DNA of 64,000 bases from Sphaeramia orbicularis (Eukaryota > Chordata > Actinopteri > Kurtiformes > Apogonidae): positions 20,314,442-20,378,441 of the forward strand of contig NC_043969.1 of assembly GCF_902148855.1 (NCBI RefSeq), written 5' to 3'. The notes beneath the pieces are model-generated. The model had not been told where the DNA came from. It made no database searches and was given only the letters and a program-made list of their open reading frames with translations. Below, piece after piece: positions 11,808-24,500 of the stretch. Within the stretch, counting starts at the first letter, position 1. Each line of letters starts with the position of its first letter. Both the position numbers and the translations under genes were made by a program.

Positions 11808-14800
11808 ATGAACGGAGCAGCATTCCCCTCCCCCACGGCGGAGATGGCAGAGATCAACCGTATCCATTATGAGCTGGAGTACACTGAGGGAATCAGTCAG
11901 AGGATGCGCATCCCAGAGATGCTCAAAGTCGCTCCTCAGGCCCATGAGAGCACTGCACTAGCTCAGGATGTTGCGCAAAATGTGATAATGCAAGTACCAG
12001 AGAGGATTGTGGTTGCAGGTTGGTATGATTTCAAACTTTATGGCAAAGTAGAAGGTCACTTGTAATTGATGTGTATTTCTCACATTAAACCCTGTTTAGT
12101 TATTGTAGCTATCATATTATGATGAGGTTTGTCCCAGCTGTCTACAGATAGTAGATGGTCTGTCATACTTTTATTGGTGTTCCATGTAATGATCACTATT
12201 TTAATTGTTTAACGTGAGAGCTGCTACAGGCCATCTTTCATAGAATTGAAACCACAGTAGACTGCACAAGTGTAAAATAACATCACACTCTTAAAACCTA
12301 AACACCACTTGAAATCTTCTTTTTTTCAGGCGATGGCAGTGACTCCCAGTTCTCCAGACCCAGGGACCTGGACTTAATCCAGTCGACACCGTTAGAAACC
12401 TTGTCACTGAAGACTCCACCCAGAGTCCTCACCCTTAATGACCGACCCCTGGACTTCCTAGAAGAAGAGCAGCGGGCAGCTCCAGACAGTGTGGAGGCGG
12501 TAAGTAGTAAAGTAATAATTATGTGCTGATAAAACATAATATAAAAAACACTCACTGATTCAGAGAGATTTGTTGTAGTAAAACCTGAATTCCTCTGCTG
12601 GCATTGTTCCTTGTTAGTTGCGTCCTCAAGGACGATTGCGACGGGAACGCTCAGCAAGTGAAAATGCAGCCGTCCGTCACAGCAGCCAACTGATGCAAAA
12701 TGATTCCATGTGAGTATCGTCCTGGACATGTCAAGATTAGCTTGGCACTATTTCAGCCTAACCTCTCACACGCATTAGTATTCTGTATCCCTGTCCTTCA
12801 TCTGTCCCTTTGTCACTGTGGTGGAGCTGGCAGTCTATTTTCAAGTGGTTGTTAGTGGTTGTTAGTGGTTCTGTTGCTTGAATGCTTGAATTCTGGCTTC
12901 TGTCAGTGTTAATGTTCATCCAAGATGCTTTTGTCAATGACACTAATCCATTAACAACGATGTTTATATTCAACACAACTACTATTGTTGAATTTTGATC
13001 ATTTCAAGACATTATGCTTTTCAGAGTTGTAGGAGTATTAGAAAAGGTTGAAAAATACATATATTTTGTCTGTAATTGCACTTAGAGACTGCACTCTACA
13101 AGACAACCACAATAATCAAATCATTAAAGGAAACCTGTGAGATATTGAGCGTAGATATTGTAGTTATTCAGAATGTAAGTCTTTTTTTGCCTTATGCAAG
13201 CGCTGTATCTTTAATTTTCAAGATGAAAATAATGGATGTGTAGTGCACTTTTGCATGACCGGTATAAAACATCACTGGTTATGTCCTAATCATGCGTCGG
13301 CTTTTGACTTTCCCCACAGCAACTGCATTCATTGTCCTGAAAAAACTAAGAAGGTTCTCAAGACGCTAACCCTTTTTGAAGTGATATAATCACAATGACA
13401 TGCTTTCAGTTAATGTCTCCTTTCCATTTTCTTTGGCTATATCTTATTTTATTAAAAAAAAAACAAAAACAAAACAATGTGGCTGGAAAATTAAATTTCT
13501 AGTTTTTATTACAGCATGATTTTTTTAAGTCTTTCACAAGAGCCAGTTTTATACAGTCTTAAAAATTCAGGACAGTTTCTTTTCCTTATTTCTCTCCCTC
13601 TGCTCCTTCCTTCCCCTCTTTTTCCTCTTTTGTCTTTTTCTTTCGGGTTTCTCTGAATTGACTGCTCTTAATGGTGGGCACTGAGCAGTGCTTCCCCGCC
13701 CCCCCCAGCCACTGTCCACCCTTGTCCTTCTCTCACCATGGCTGAAGAAGAACACAACCTGTACAGCGCTAGCGGTGTTCTATCTTTCCTCCAGTCCACT
13801 ACACGTCGGGCCTACCAGCAGGTCCTGGAGGTCTTGGATGAGAACCCTCGCAGGTGACCTCCCAATCATCCATGTCACTAGGGCCGTTAGAGTTGCAGTT
13901 TGGCTTTTTTAATTAATTTTTTTTTTCTTTTTTTTAGTAAATATTGATCAGTCTTCTTTAGTCTTTTTTTCCTCTCAGTCTGATTGAATTTACTTTTATA
14001 TCCACTCTTTCGCAAACCCATATTTCTGGGAAGGCGGCTGGTGTTTATGAGCTGTTGTTTGGCCCTTTCTTATGTTGGAAGCTTGGGAGTGTTTGGGAGA
14101 GTCGCATGGCTATTGACTAAACACTTCTAACATGTATCTAACATGGACAGTATTTAACAACATTAACACAGCATCGATTCTGATTTACTAGACTGGATCA
14201 GGATAGATTTTTGAATTAGCGTCAGAGTTTTCGTAGGTAACAAAGTAATCATTTGAAAACATGATGCAACTTAGAAAAGCATACAAAACCTTTTTATTTG
14301 AGCAAATGTTTAAACTTTTGACTGTTTGCTTTCTTGAGAAAGACATTTAGACAGTTGAAGCAAAAACAAATTGGATGTATTGACACACCACATGGTTTAG
14401 AGGTCGGATTCACTAATCCTTTCACTGCGTTTTTAGCTAGCTTCAGGAAATAGGTAGATCATGGATTCCACAGTTCTTGTAGTTGCGACACCCTTAGCAA
14501 CTGTAAAAATAAATGTCAGCAGCTTTTAAAGAACAACGCGAAATCTTGACTTGTACAAGGGACATATGACTTGTGTTTGCATATATTTGCAGCACAGTAT
14601 CAGGTACCTGTTGTTCTCTTTCTCTTATCTTCCCTTTTCCCCCACTCCGTCTTTCCCCATCTCTTTAGCAAACCATCACTGCGAGGGGGGTCAGCGTCAA
14701 GCTCCAACCCCCTGCATGACACCAGGTAACTTCGCCTGGCACTTCATTTCCATTTTGTACCCCCTTTCCCTTTTCTCATCATCTCTGACATTTCATTGTC

Positions 14801-15243
14801 ATTTCAGGAAAAATATGTTTTGTTGGAAAAATGACATTGTTTTGAAAGATGACATTAGTGCAGCTAAATGCTCCAAATTAATCTAAAGTATGGGATTATA
14901 CTGACTTCAGAACATTTGTTTTCATTTAAAGGCTGGGATTATCCTCACATGAAGCCACTCTGGACAGTGGAAATGACGACATGACTATGGTTGACGTAGC
15001 AACACTTCGACGTCAGGTTTGTTCCTAACACTTACCCCGTGTATAATTTGAGAGCTGATCTTGGAATCCCTTCAACTGAGAAACACTTTTCTTACTCTTA
15101 CTTATTTATAGCTCATCAAGTTGAACCGGCGACTGCAACACCTGGAAGAGGAGAACAAAGAGCGGGCAAAGCGAGAGATGATCCTGTACTCGGTCACCGT
15201 AGCTTTCTGGCTTGTCAACACCTGGGTGTGGTTACGGCGTTAA
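11808..15243 (+). CDS. mff: Mitochondrial fission factor
   Basis: MFF is a tail-anchored outer-membrane protein of mitochondria and peroxisomes that recruits the dynamin GTPase DRP1 for fission. Seven coding exons keep frame: 11808-12018, 12330-12499, 12618-12709, 13689-13853, 14669-14725, 14932-15016, 15112-15243, giving 303 residues (human long form 342). Landmarks: the N-terminal block A-A-F-P-S-P-T...Y-T-E-G-I-S-Q and the DRP1-binding segment V-I-M-Q-V-P-E-R-I-V-V-A-G; R-E-R-S-A-S-E-N, equivalent to the AMPK-phosphorylated region around human Ser155; the segment S-T-T-R-R-A-Y-Q-Q-V-L-E-V-L-D-E-N of the alternatively spliced middle; a coiled coil L-E-E-E-N-K-E-R-A-K-R-E; and a C-terminal anchor S-V-T-V-A-F-W-L-V-N-T-W-V-W-L ending in R-R. 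Exons 4 (165 nt) and 5 (57 nt) are multiples of three and can be skipped in frame, as in mammals. Convergent with dnaaf1. Confidence 0.95.
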
Positions 15244-16343
15244 TGCCTCCTATGAATGAAGATCACACTATCCATTATTCTATGTGTCAAACGTTAGCTA
15301 CTCGCTGCACTGAGTTTCTGTGTGAGGAAGGCATGTCACAGGTACACGGTGGTTTCACACAGGGCTGATATTCAGAGTTTATTTAATACATGTACAGTTT
15401 TATTTTTTTATTCTTCTGTTCACCCTATATCTTCATGTTTTCTCATGTTTGATTTTTTTTTTTTTTTTCTATTTTACAATTGTTCTTGCTCAGTGCTAAG
15501 CATGACTTGTAAATATTGCTCCCTATCATCACTGAACTGTGGTGAGAACTCAGCCAGAGATTCAGTTTAGCTTAGCTCAGCCAAAGTGGAAAATGGAGCT
15601 GCGATGTGGAGGAGTATCAGATGTTGGATATTTATTGCAGGGACGTAATATGTCATTTGAACTGGGAAGTATAATACAATTTAGTAAAACGTAAATATTT
15701 TCTTGTGTCTTGTATTTTTATTTGAACTACACACATATCTGTATTCCTATCATGACCATGACACAGTTATATGTTATTGAGTGATGACAAATCATTCAGC
15801 CTCAAAATCTACAACACTTATAAAATCTGTTTATTTCCAGACGTAGTCATCAGATCAGTCTTCCTAATATGAGAGAGAGTCAAAACGTTCTCAGACAAAT
15901 TTGATGAAAGGTCTGTTTTATTTCTTCAACAAACTTCCCTGCCTTGAATTTCACAGATCCAGCTGCTCCTTTTAGATATTATGCTTTTGAATTTTTCTCG
16001 CTGGGTCAAACTGGTAGATTCAAGTTTCATCCCCAGTGACATGCTGGTCTGAGAACTTTTTGACTCTCCCTCGTATGACAGCGTAAAGTTATTAGTGCAA
16101 CCAAAATTAATTTTAAACAACAGATGAGCTCAAAGATTCTTTTATTTTCACAAAAAGGTTCACAATCAATGATTATATGAAGAAACTGGCCCAACTTCAT
16201 CAGCACAGACTATTTAACAGCTAAATATTAATTCTAAAATTAAATTAGTCTAATTCTCACAAACTGACAGTTAAAATGTACATATTTTACTGAAATATGG
16301 CTGCAACTTTAATCTTAAAAATGTTTCCAGTCTTGGAAAAAAA
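15244..16343. other. mff 3' UTR and convergent spacer to dnaaf1
   Basis: No coding signal. The 1.1 kb lies between the stop codons of two convergent genes and should hold both 3' untranslated regions. A poly-T tract lies near 15450. Confidence 0.6.
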
Positions 16344-18258
16344 TCAATCCAACTCCTCAATCAGACGGTGTGGTGGAGAGGTCACATGGTTTGTTTTGGA
16401 TTTTCTGGCTGTTTGAAACATAAGCGGCTGCAGCGCATCTCCTGATTCCCCTAACAGTGAAGCATTGTCTGAGACTTCACTTAAGAGTTTTTTGGGGCCA
16501 AAACTAGGAACTGAACCACTCTGGTTTAGGGTTGGTTCATCATCTTCTCCTGATATGACCTCTATTTTTGGTTTGAATGCTCGCTCAGAGGTGAAAATCA
16601 CAGCGGAGTCCAGGTCTTGGTCTTCCACGTCTGCATCTTCCAAATCAGGCAGATCATCAATATACATAGGTCGGTTTAGTGGAAGGTGAATGGTTTCCAG
16701 CTGTTCTGCATCATCCAGTTCTGTCACCAGTGGCCCGGGTCCATGTGTTCTTACATCTTCCTCTACTTCATGGAGAGCTGCTGTGGTCAGTGGAGGTGGT
16801 TTCCTCTCACATGCTACATCATTTTCCATAAACTGGTAGCACTGGTTTTGTTCTTTACTGTCTCTTTTCTCTGTCTTTATCATACTCCCTGTTGTGATTT
16901 CTTGTTCATGTGCCAACTGTTTTGGATTCAGTGTCTCTCTGTCCTCCCTCACAGGAGTTTTTACCTGGAAACATTCCTGGTTCTCTTCCTCCAGCTGTAA
17001 CTCCTCACTTCCCTGTTCTCCAGCTGACTGTCCATCGTCTGGCTCTTCATCAGGCCCTTTAGTGTCTTGATTATGCAAAAACTCTTCATGAGCATCCAGA
17101 CTTTTCTGCACAAAGGCTTGGATTTTCTCATTTTTTACTGAACTCAAATCTTGGTTGTTCTTTTCCTCCAAAGGACACATTGAAACCTCAGCCTCACCTG
17201 AAATAAAACAATAATAGAACATTTTTGCGCAAATTCACATTTATTCTGAGTTTAAAGGCACTGCAAAAGATGAAAACTCTACCTTTCTCCTGTAGCTCTC
17301 GTTGGCGCTGTCTCTCCAGGGCTTTTTCTCGAATAGCTGCCATGCCATCCAAGCTGTCCTGAAGTTTCCTCTTTTCCTTTGACTTCCATTCCTCCCTCTC
17401 TTGACGTTCTGCTTCCAGCCCTCCCGAAGCCCAGGCCTCTGCACAAGCCCTGTCTCTGGGGAACACAGGGCGATCATCAAGGAAGTTTAGTTGCTTGAGA
17501 TGCACAATCATGGTCTTCCTGTAGTGTGGGATTTTTTTCACCACTTCATTTCCCATTAGGTTGAGTACTCGCAGATTTGGCATGGACTCAAGTACTGAGA
17601 GGATGTCAGGGTGTTTTAACAGGTTGTGAGACAAATCTAACACACTGAGAGACAGACACTGACTCAGGTGTTCTATGTCCTGCACTGTTTCCAATTTGTT
17701 ATGAGCAATCTGAAGAGTGCTCAGATCAGGAAGGCAGGAGATGTTCTCTATGGTGTGTATGTAATTGTTGGAGACATTTAGAGTGCAGAGTTTTTTCATT
17801 GGTTCAAGGTTTTCCAGCTTGCGAATGAGGTTCTGCTGAAGAAACAAGCAGCGTAGATCAGTCTGGGCGTCCAGGTTCTCAATCTGTTGCAAGCCATTAC
17901 TTTCCAGCCAAAGACACTTGAGTCCTGTGTACTCCTCTAGGTTCTCAATGGTGGCAAAACCTTTGAAGTGCAGATACAAGGTGTCATTCAGGTAAGGTGT
18001 TACATAAAGTTTGTGCTGCTTGCAGTGGTCTCTCAGGAACTTCTTAGTGATCCTTGGACCCCATTGTTTTTCTTTTTCTTCCTGTGGTGGCCTTTGGACT
18101 TTCTTTTCATTTGTCTTGTTTTCTTCAGTTCCGTCCGTTATCATGGAATCCACTTCATTTTTGACGGGAAAAGAAGTCATTTTGACATCCTCGCCTTCTG
18201 TTTGAGTTTCTGTTACCATTTCATCCCCCGATGGTATCTGAACCTCAGCAGTGGACAT
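16344..18258 (-). CDS. dnaaf1: Dynein axonemal assembly factor 1 (LRRC50)
   Basis: DNAAF1 is a cytoplasmic factor needed to preassemble axonemal dynein arms in motile cilia. Two exons, 18258-17283 and 17197-16344, give 609 residues (human 725). After an acidic N-terminus, residues about 110-235 hold roughly six SDS22-like leucine-rich repeats ([39 protein letters not shown]). A cap follows with [10 protein letters not shown], typical of this protein, then a charged E/K/R coiled coil. The C-terminal exon is acidic and disordered with D-L-P-D-L-E-D-A-D, as in DNAAF1. I chose the ATG at 18258; the frame is open slightly upstream but without another ATG. The single 85-bp intron is GT-AG in phase 1. 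Packing the whole LRR region into one exon is unusual, since the human gene is split into many exons. Head to head with mrpl44, with an X-box-like site between. Confidence 0.93.
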
Positions 18259-18508
18259 CACCAAAAATAAAACAGTAAAAATATTAAAAGTAAATCACCA
18301 AGTTCGAATTTAGTTAAAGTATTACAAACGTTTTGGGGGTTGCTCTTCTGTTTCTTCTGTAAATAAACTGAGCTGCGCCGTCTGTTAGTTACCGTTTACT
18401 GAGTGTTTCCATGGTAACGACTTTACTAACGACAGTGTCCAGCCGGATGTTGTTTCTTGTTCCGTGTCGGACAGTTTTCGCTGTTACACTGGCCTGTCAG
18501 TAACCATC
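18259..18508. promoter_or_regulatory. Bidirectional promoter between dnaaf1 and mrpl44
   Basis: Only 250 bp separate the two divergent start codons, so both transcripts must be driven from this interval. It contains the X-box-like palindrome at 18405-18418 and no obvious TATA box. Sharing between a cilium gene and a housekeeping mitochondrial gene is inferred from spacing alone. Confidence 0.7.
18405..18418. promoter_or_regulatory. RFX X-box-like motif
   Basis: GTTTCCATGGTAAC is an imperfect palindrome matching the RFX X-box (GTNRCC, spacer AT, RGYAAC) at all but one position. RFX factors drive ciliary genes. It lies about 150 bp upstream of the dnaaf1 ATG and 90 bp upstream of the mrpl44 ATG. 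Confidence 0.6.
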
Positions 18509-20250
18509 ATGGCCACGGGTTTTATGCTAAATCGTGGTGCGCTGACATTAGGAATTCATTGTCAGAATGTGTGTAGAAATATCTCACTAACGCAGGTTAG
18601 AGAGAAAAAGCGATGGATGAAAGCGTACACGTATCTTATGGCAAAGAAGTTGAAACTGGAGGGACCTCCGCCACCAAAACCACGGTAAGGCTAATGCTAG
18701 CTAGCTAGCATAGAGGCTGTGTAGAGAGCACCTCAAGGCCAAATTCATATATTAGATATTTTAAGTTATTGTGTGTTTACTCATCATAGCCCATGAAGAA
18801 GACTTTAGAAACTGTGATATTAAACTTACACGTGGTGATAGTGCACACTTGGCTCTTTTCTGGTGTTTTTTAGTGTTAGAGTCTTGGATAACAACTTAAA
18901 GTATCCGCACCTACTCAAGACAAGACTTAAGTGCATTTGGACTGTTGTCAGAGAAGTCCGTTCAGAATCTGTAGTTGACATCATTTCCCTGATTTGGTGT
19001 ACAAAAAAGAAGAATTCTAATCTGAACCTGCATGTCTCTGTGATTTGTCTTTCTGCAGCTCACAGGAGCCCAACTGGGATTATCATGCTGAGGTTCAGGC
19101 TTTCAGCGTCCGCCTACAAGAGAACTTTTCCATGGATCTGCTAAAAACAGCCTTTGTGAATCCCTGTTACCTCCAGGCGGAGATGGCCAGGAGACAGGAG
19201 TTGGGCATGGACTCTGAGACCACTGCACTCCTTCTGAAAGATAATGTTCAGCTCAGTGCAAAGGGAGAAACTTTGACCAAAGGCTTTGTCACTGACTGGT
19301 GCAGGGTCAGCTTCCCAAGCCTTCCAAATGAGGGCATGGAGAGTATTGTAGGGCACCTCACCAGTTTGGGAACTGTGACCTATGTAGCAAGAAATCTTGG
19401 CATGGAAGATCTAACCATGAGTGCTGAATTTCCCATCCCAGATGATGTTCTTTATTCTACATTTATGGCTGTAATTGGAGCACTACAGGAAAGCAGCGGA
19501 GCAGAGAAAACAGGTTTTTTCCTCAGGGTAAGAGACACAGTATAAAAATCGAGTCCAGACCAAGATTACTTTTAGATGATAGAGTATTGCTTGCCATTCT
19601 GTATGACATTTTCCTCTGTCACTTATGCAATAACATTTTCCACCTCTTCCTAGGATTTCCTGGTTACCCAGTTGATTGGAAAAGACCTATTTGATCTGTG
19701 GACAGTGGTTAACCCCATGGGGCTACTGATGGAGGAGCTTTCTAAAAGAAATGTTCCTCTACCAGAGCCACGCCTCATCAGGTCCGCTGGTGCCAGCACC
19801 GTCCTTCCATTATATTTTGTAGGGTTATACAGGTGAGTGTCCTGTAGTCAAGACTGTTAATGTACAATAAATTTAATATGTTTAATGATATGAACAAAGT
19901 ACAACTCCTAATAATTAAGTTACAGTAGGACTACTTCTTGGAGTTTAATTGAAATGGCAATGATTTTAGTAGACTCTTTTTTATTAAATTTTGCACATTG
20001 AATTCAATTAACAATGAAGAAAGTAATGGTTTTGTTGTTTGGCTTATTTTTGTATGTTCATTTGTGTTGATTCAGTGATAAGAAGCTTTTGGCTCAGGGT
20101 CCAGGAGAAACAGTTGCAGATGCAGAAGAAGAGGCAGCTCGTGTGGCCTTACGGAAACTCTATGGCTTCTCTGAGAACCGCAGACCTTTAAACTTCTCTC
20201 CTCAACAGCAGCAACAACAGCCATTAATTCAGTCTGCCAGCAGCAATTAA
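18509..20250 (+). CDS. mrpl44: Mitochondrial large ribosomal subunit protein mL44
   Basis: mL44 is an RNase III-fold protein of the mitochondrial large ribosomal subunit with a C-terminal double-stranded-RNA-binding domain. Exons 18509-18684, 19059-19527, 19654-19832 and 20076-20250 join in frame to 332 residues, the same length as the human protein. Landmarks: a basic N-terminal targeting region ending [11 protein letters not shown]; the RNase III-like core after [26 protein letters not shown]; and the dsRBD end [19 protein letters not shown] glutamine run (Q7) lies near the C-terminus. I chose the ATG at 18509 because no earlier ATG is in frame. A poly-A signal follows at 20596. Confidence 0.95.
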
Positions 20251-20595
20251 ATGACAATTACTGTATTGTCCTGCCATAAAAAATGTGAAAGGATTCAGCA
20301 TGCCTGTAAAGTGGCATGAATTTACTTAAGACAGGATTTAACTTTATCCATGTTGATGCATAGAGACTGAAGGAATGAAAATTATATGTTATTTTGGTCT
20401 AGAGATCAACTCACTAGCGATTTATTACAATTGCTCCAAAATCCAATTTGAGAATATATTTGATGAGAGGGATTTACATTTTTCTTGCAACTTATGGTTG
20501 TTATTTAGGCCACTTGTACATAACAGTCCAATAAGATCAGTCATCTCTGTAAATAATGTGGTTACATTTGTATTCCATTGTATTATGTTATATGA

Positions 20596-20601
20596 AATAA
20601 A
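20596..20601 (+). other. mrpl44: Poly-A signal of mrpl44
   Basis: AATAAA occurs 346 bases after the stop codon, followed by A-rich then T-rich tracts. It is the most likely 3' end signal for mrpl44. Confidence 0.5.
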
Positions 20602-20639
20602 AAAAATATATGTATGAGTGATTTTTTTTTTTTTTTTTT

Positions 20640-21511
20640 TTTGCTTACTTGGATCACTTTGGACACATATCACTCACTTTAGACACAAATTGCCTGTGCA
20701 GTTTTTTACTTCTGTTATCAACTCAAGCATAAAGAAATCAGAAACACACAAAACAATACTTTTTACATCATTCACGTCGTCTTGCAATGCTAATAGTTAT
20801 CCACATGGTGGCGGTGTTGTGCAAAAATCTTTGCAGCAGCCGGCAAGCTGAGTGGTGTCATGACTACAACCAAAGAGATTTTTGTGTTAAGAGGCAAGAT
20901 AATTCTCGTCCTTGTCTAACCTTCGGATCAACTTCCACGTGGGAAGTGTGTTGAGCAAGTGACATACAATTAAACTAATGTTCTTGGTACGAGTCTAATA
21001 TTCCCCGTATACTTACTTGATTTAATAACAATGAAAAAAAGTATATACCCAGAAGTAATTAATGTAACACCATCTCAAGTTTAATAATTATTGGAAAAAA
21101 AGCAAACTCCGTGGTGTGAAGTCATTACAGTGCCGTAACATTTCAACACTTTATAGTAGTAGCAAAATTACAAAATGATCAGATATTGACAAAAATACAT
21201 TAATATATCAAAACGAAGCGAGGCAAACTGGCTCTGACCCAAAAACGGTACGACAATCCTTATAACGGGATTTAGGCGAAACCGGAAGTGTGGGAAAGCT
21301 ACCATCTTATTTCGTTCGCGGACACGATACAACGCCTCAAACTCCTTGTTCGAGGAGACGCGAGGCCGCCCTGACAACAGAGCCATCTACCCATTCCTTC
21401 TCTGTCCTCATTACCGGTCGGCAACCCTTAACAAACACGGCCCTTTGTTTTAGTTACAGCTGACCCTTTAGTCTCCCATTGTCTATTCATTTCTGCTGTA
21501 CACCCCTCACC
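20640..21511. promoter_or_regulatory. Spacer and promoter region of agfg1
   Basis: No gene is seen between mrpl44 and agfg1. The right half becomes GC-richer. ACCGGAAGTG at 21281-21290 is a strong ETS-family binding site of the kind found in TATA-less housekeeping promoters, about 225 bp upstream of the agfg1 ATG. Confidence 0.5.
21282..21290 (+). promoter_or_regulatory. ETS-type site in the agfg1 promoter
   Basis: CCGGAAGTG matches the ETS/GABP consensus. It lies about 225 bp before the agfg1 start codon. Function is inferred from motif and position only. Confidence 0.45.
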
Positions 21512-24500
21512 ATGGCGGCGAGTGCGAAGCGAAAGCAAGAGGAGAAACACCTGAAGATGCTTAGAGAAATGACGAGTTTGCCTCCCAACAGAAAGTGCTT
21601 TGACTGCGACCAACGCGGCCCAACCTATGCCAACATGACCGTAGGCTCATTCGTATGTACCTCCTGCTCTGGCATCCTGTAAGTATTTAGTTGCTCAGTG
21701 GCCTTAGATTAGACATGGCGCACACGATGTAACATTTTCATACCCTTCAACTAGTCACATACGACAGCCTTAGCCGGTTAGCATAGTAGTGCTAGCTAAC
21801 GTTAGATAGTTATTCAGTGGTGTCAGTGTGAGTTAAGCTGTTTTGACATTGTCTTGCTGTATTGTGTTGGGCGGGGTGGTTTGAGGTGTCATCATTCTGC
21901 ACAGTAAGTTAGCTACCGTACCGGCTAACATTAGCCTTCAGTGCTAGACCGTGAACTTATCTGACACTTGCAAGCTAGGTGTACAGATAAGCCAACAGCC
22001 AGCAGTTACTACCAGTTGCTGTTAACATGTGTTTAACCCACCACCTTAGAAAGAGCTAGGGAAGCCCACACACCAACCTGCTTTCTAACTTTATGGTATA
22101 GAATATCATCACTTCATATCTATTCAGTATTGTATTTCTTTTTGTTATGCACCAAAGTGTAATGTGAGAGCTAACAGTACTATATTAATAATTAAATGTC
22201 ACTATTTCTAAAGGTCTAATAAAGTAGTTGTCATCTTTTCGTGTATAAGCCACAGTATGCAAAATATGACTGATAGTAAAATACTGTTATCTGTACTCCA
22301 TTTTCGTCTCTTTATCACATTCAAAACTTGTAGGATTACGTCACTAGTTAACCTGTATACTCTACATTATGTATATATATATGTGTGCAGGTGACTGTCA
22401 CAGCCTCTAAACCTGCATCTGCATTGACATTCAGTACAGCTTTTTGACTTTAGATAGCATTTAGCTGACTTAAAGCTGTGCTGTGCAGTTGTGTAACCAA
22501 GCATCTGTAGCTCAGGATTTAGGATTAGTGAGGCATTCCATTTCTTCTTATTCAGCTAAAGATATTCTACCTCGATACAGCTGTCAGATGTGGAATGTTA
22601 TCAAAAGTTCAGCTTGGTAGGTGCATATGTTGTTTGTCATTGTAAACACAAAGAGGATTAACAATTTATTGAGTAGTGCTTTTCCTTTTTCAACAATCCG
22701 AAAAGAGGAGGTTGCAATATTTTTTTTATCCGCCACGTTGACATGCATTCTTTGTTGTGATTGAAAGTTGTCTTTGCCATCAACTTTAAATGACAGGTCA
22801 CTGAATGCTAACATTGGTTAGATAGAGTTTTGTGTTACTTTAACTTCTCTCAGGTCTTTGTCACTGAAAACATTTGAGAAGTATAAATAGGCAATGTGCT
22901 ATTAACAGGTAACTCAATAAGCTGCTCCTCTCTACATTCTGTTGTGCTCATTCACACAGTAAGTATGCACATGCACCCGTTGCTGTATGGAAATTTCTCT
23001 GCTCAACAATGTTTTTTTCTGACAGTGTTGTGTGAGGAAAAAAGAAAAGCTGAAGAGTCCTTTCTGGTGACTATCTGACAATTACTGTATGATTTCTGAT
23101 GAGCAGAATTTGTCCTGCATTTCATTTGCTGGTGAATCTTTGAGGATTTGATTGTGAACATTGTCACTGTCTGCTAACTGTGTGAAGGAATTTAACTTAG
23201 GGGGGAGGAGTGTGAGGGAAATGACATGATTTTAAGACATAGGGGGCCATAAATCTGGCAATTAATGCTAACATATTGAACATCAAGATAGACAGATGGC
23301 TACGAAACCGCCCAAGAGGGAAAGGGCAGCATTGAATAAACTGAACATAAATTCACCATAGTTGTCTTTTGGTCAGCTAACCTAGTTTTTAGTGTTTTTG
23401 CCTTTGCAATGTGCAACCATGAATTTAAGCAGAAGAGTTTCTAAAAGAGAAAGGAGTGTTTACATGGACTATAAATTATCATCTCAGAAATAGCTTATTC
23501 AACCTTTATCTGGGCCTGGCCAAGCGAAAGTAAACATCAGGGTCAATTTCTTTTTTCTCTAAAACAATAATTTTGATTACTCAGCATGAAGAATGCATAT
23601 TTCTAGTTTCTAAAACTGTTTATTTGATTTGTACCTAAATTACAACTGGATATATAAGAAAATATATGAGAATACAGTATAAATGAAGAACAGTAAAGGT
23701 TGTAAATGAATGTATACAGCATAAATTCAGAAAGTATATAGCAATGTGCTAATAAATATGTTCAAAATATATGCCTGTGTCTAATCTTATATTTCATAAT
23801 AATCAAAAACTATAATGACTTTGAATGTTATTATAAAAAAGCAGAAAGATGTGTATTAAATATAGTAATTAAACATATGTTGCCAAAGACTGATAATTTC
23901 ATCAGTATGTTAATAAAATCTTTGCTTATTATGTTGCATTCACACTGAACAAAGACCTCACTCTGTTACTTTTTCGGATTCTTGCTCCATTACCATCAAT
24001 TAATGTCTTTTAAAACTAAAATAAAAATGACATCAGTTTCATTTGTGGATATAAGCTACTCTCATATATCATGAAAAGTGTGGTATGCTAAATATTTGCA
24101 CTTTGATTGCAGAACAGCACTTTTTGGCATTTTTTTCCAAACCTTGAATAACTGCTGTATATTTTTCCTCATCTGTTACTTTGTCAATGATTATAAATTA
24201 ATATTTTTATTAAATATTTGGTTATGATTCTTTAATGGCATGTTAAAGTACTTGCATAGGCCTACAATTTGAGCTATTATGGTTGCTGCTTAATCAGTTT
24301 TTAAAATCATGATTAGTATTGCTGCGCAGTGATTCTCACTTTCGTTACTCACTTGGCCAGGCCCATCTGAGGTATTTTGTGCACTTAGATCACTACAACA
24401 TCCTTTATGTAACACAAAAAATGCAATATGGGATTGATAGAAATCTTCCCTATGCAACAATGTGAGTTTGAAAGAATTGGTGTTTGGTTGATGTATGCCG

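Noticed and set aside
13317-13388. A good acceptor (TTTCCCCACAG) followed by a short frame in the mff intron
   Set aside because: The frame reaches a stop quickly, has no donor or homology to MFF, and is better read as an intronic decoy or at most a poison exon.
17241-17480. Second minus-strand frame inside dnaaf1
   Set aside because: Shadow of the dnaaf1 coding exon in another frame.
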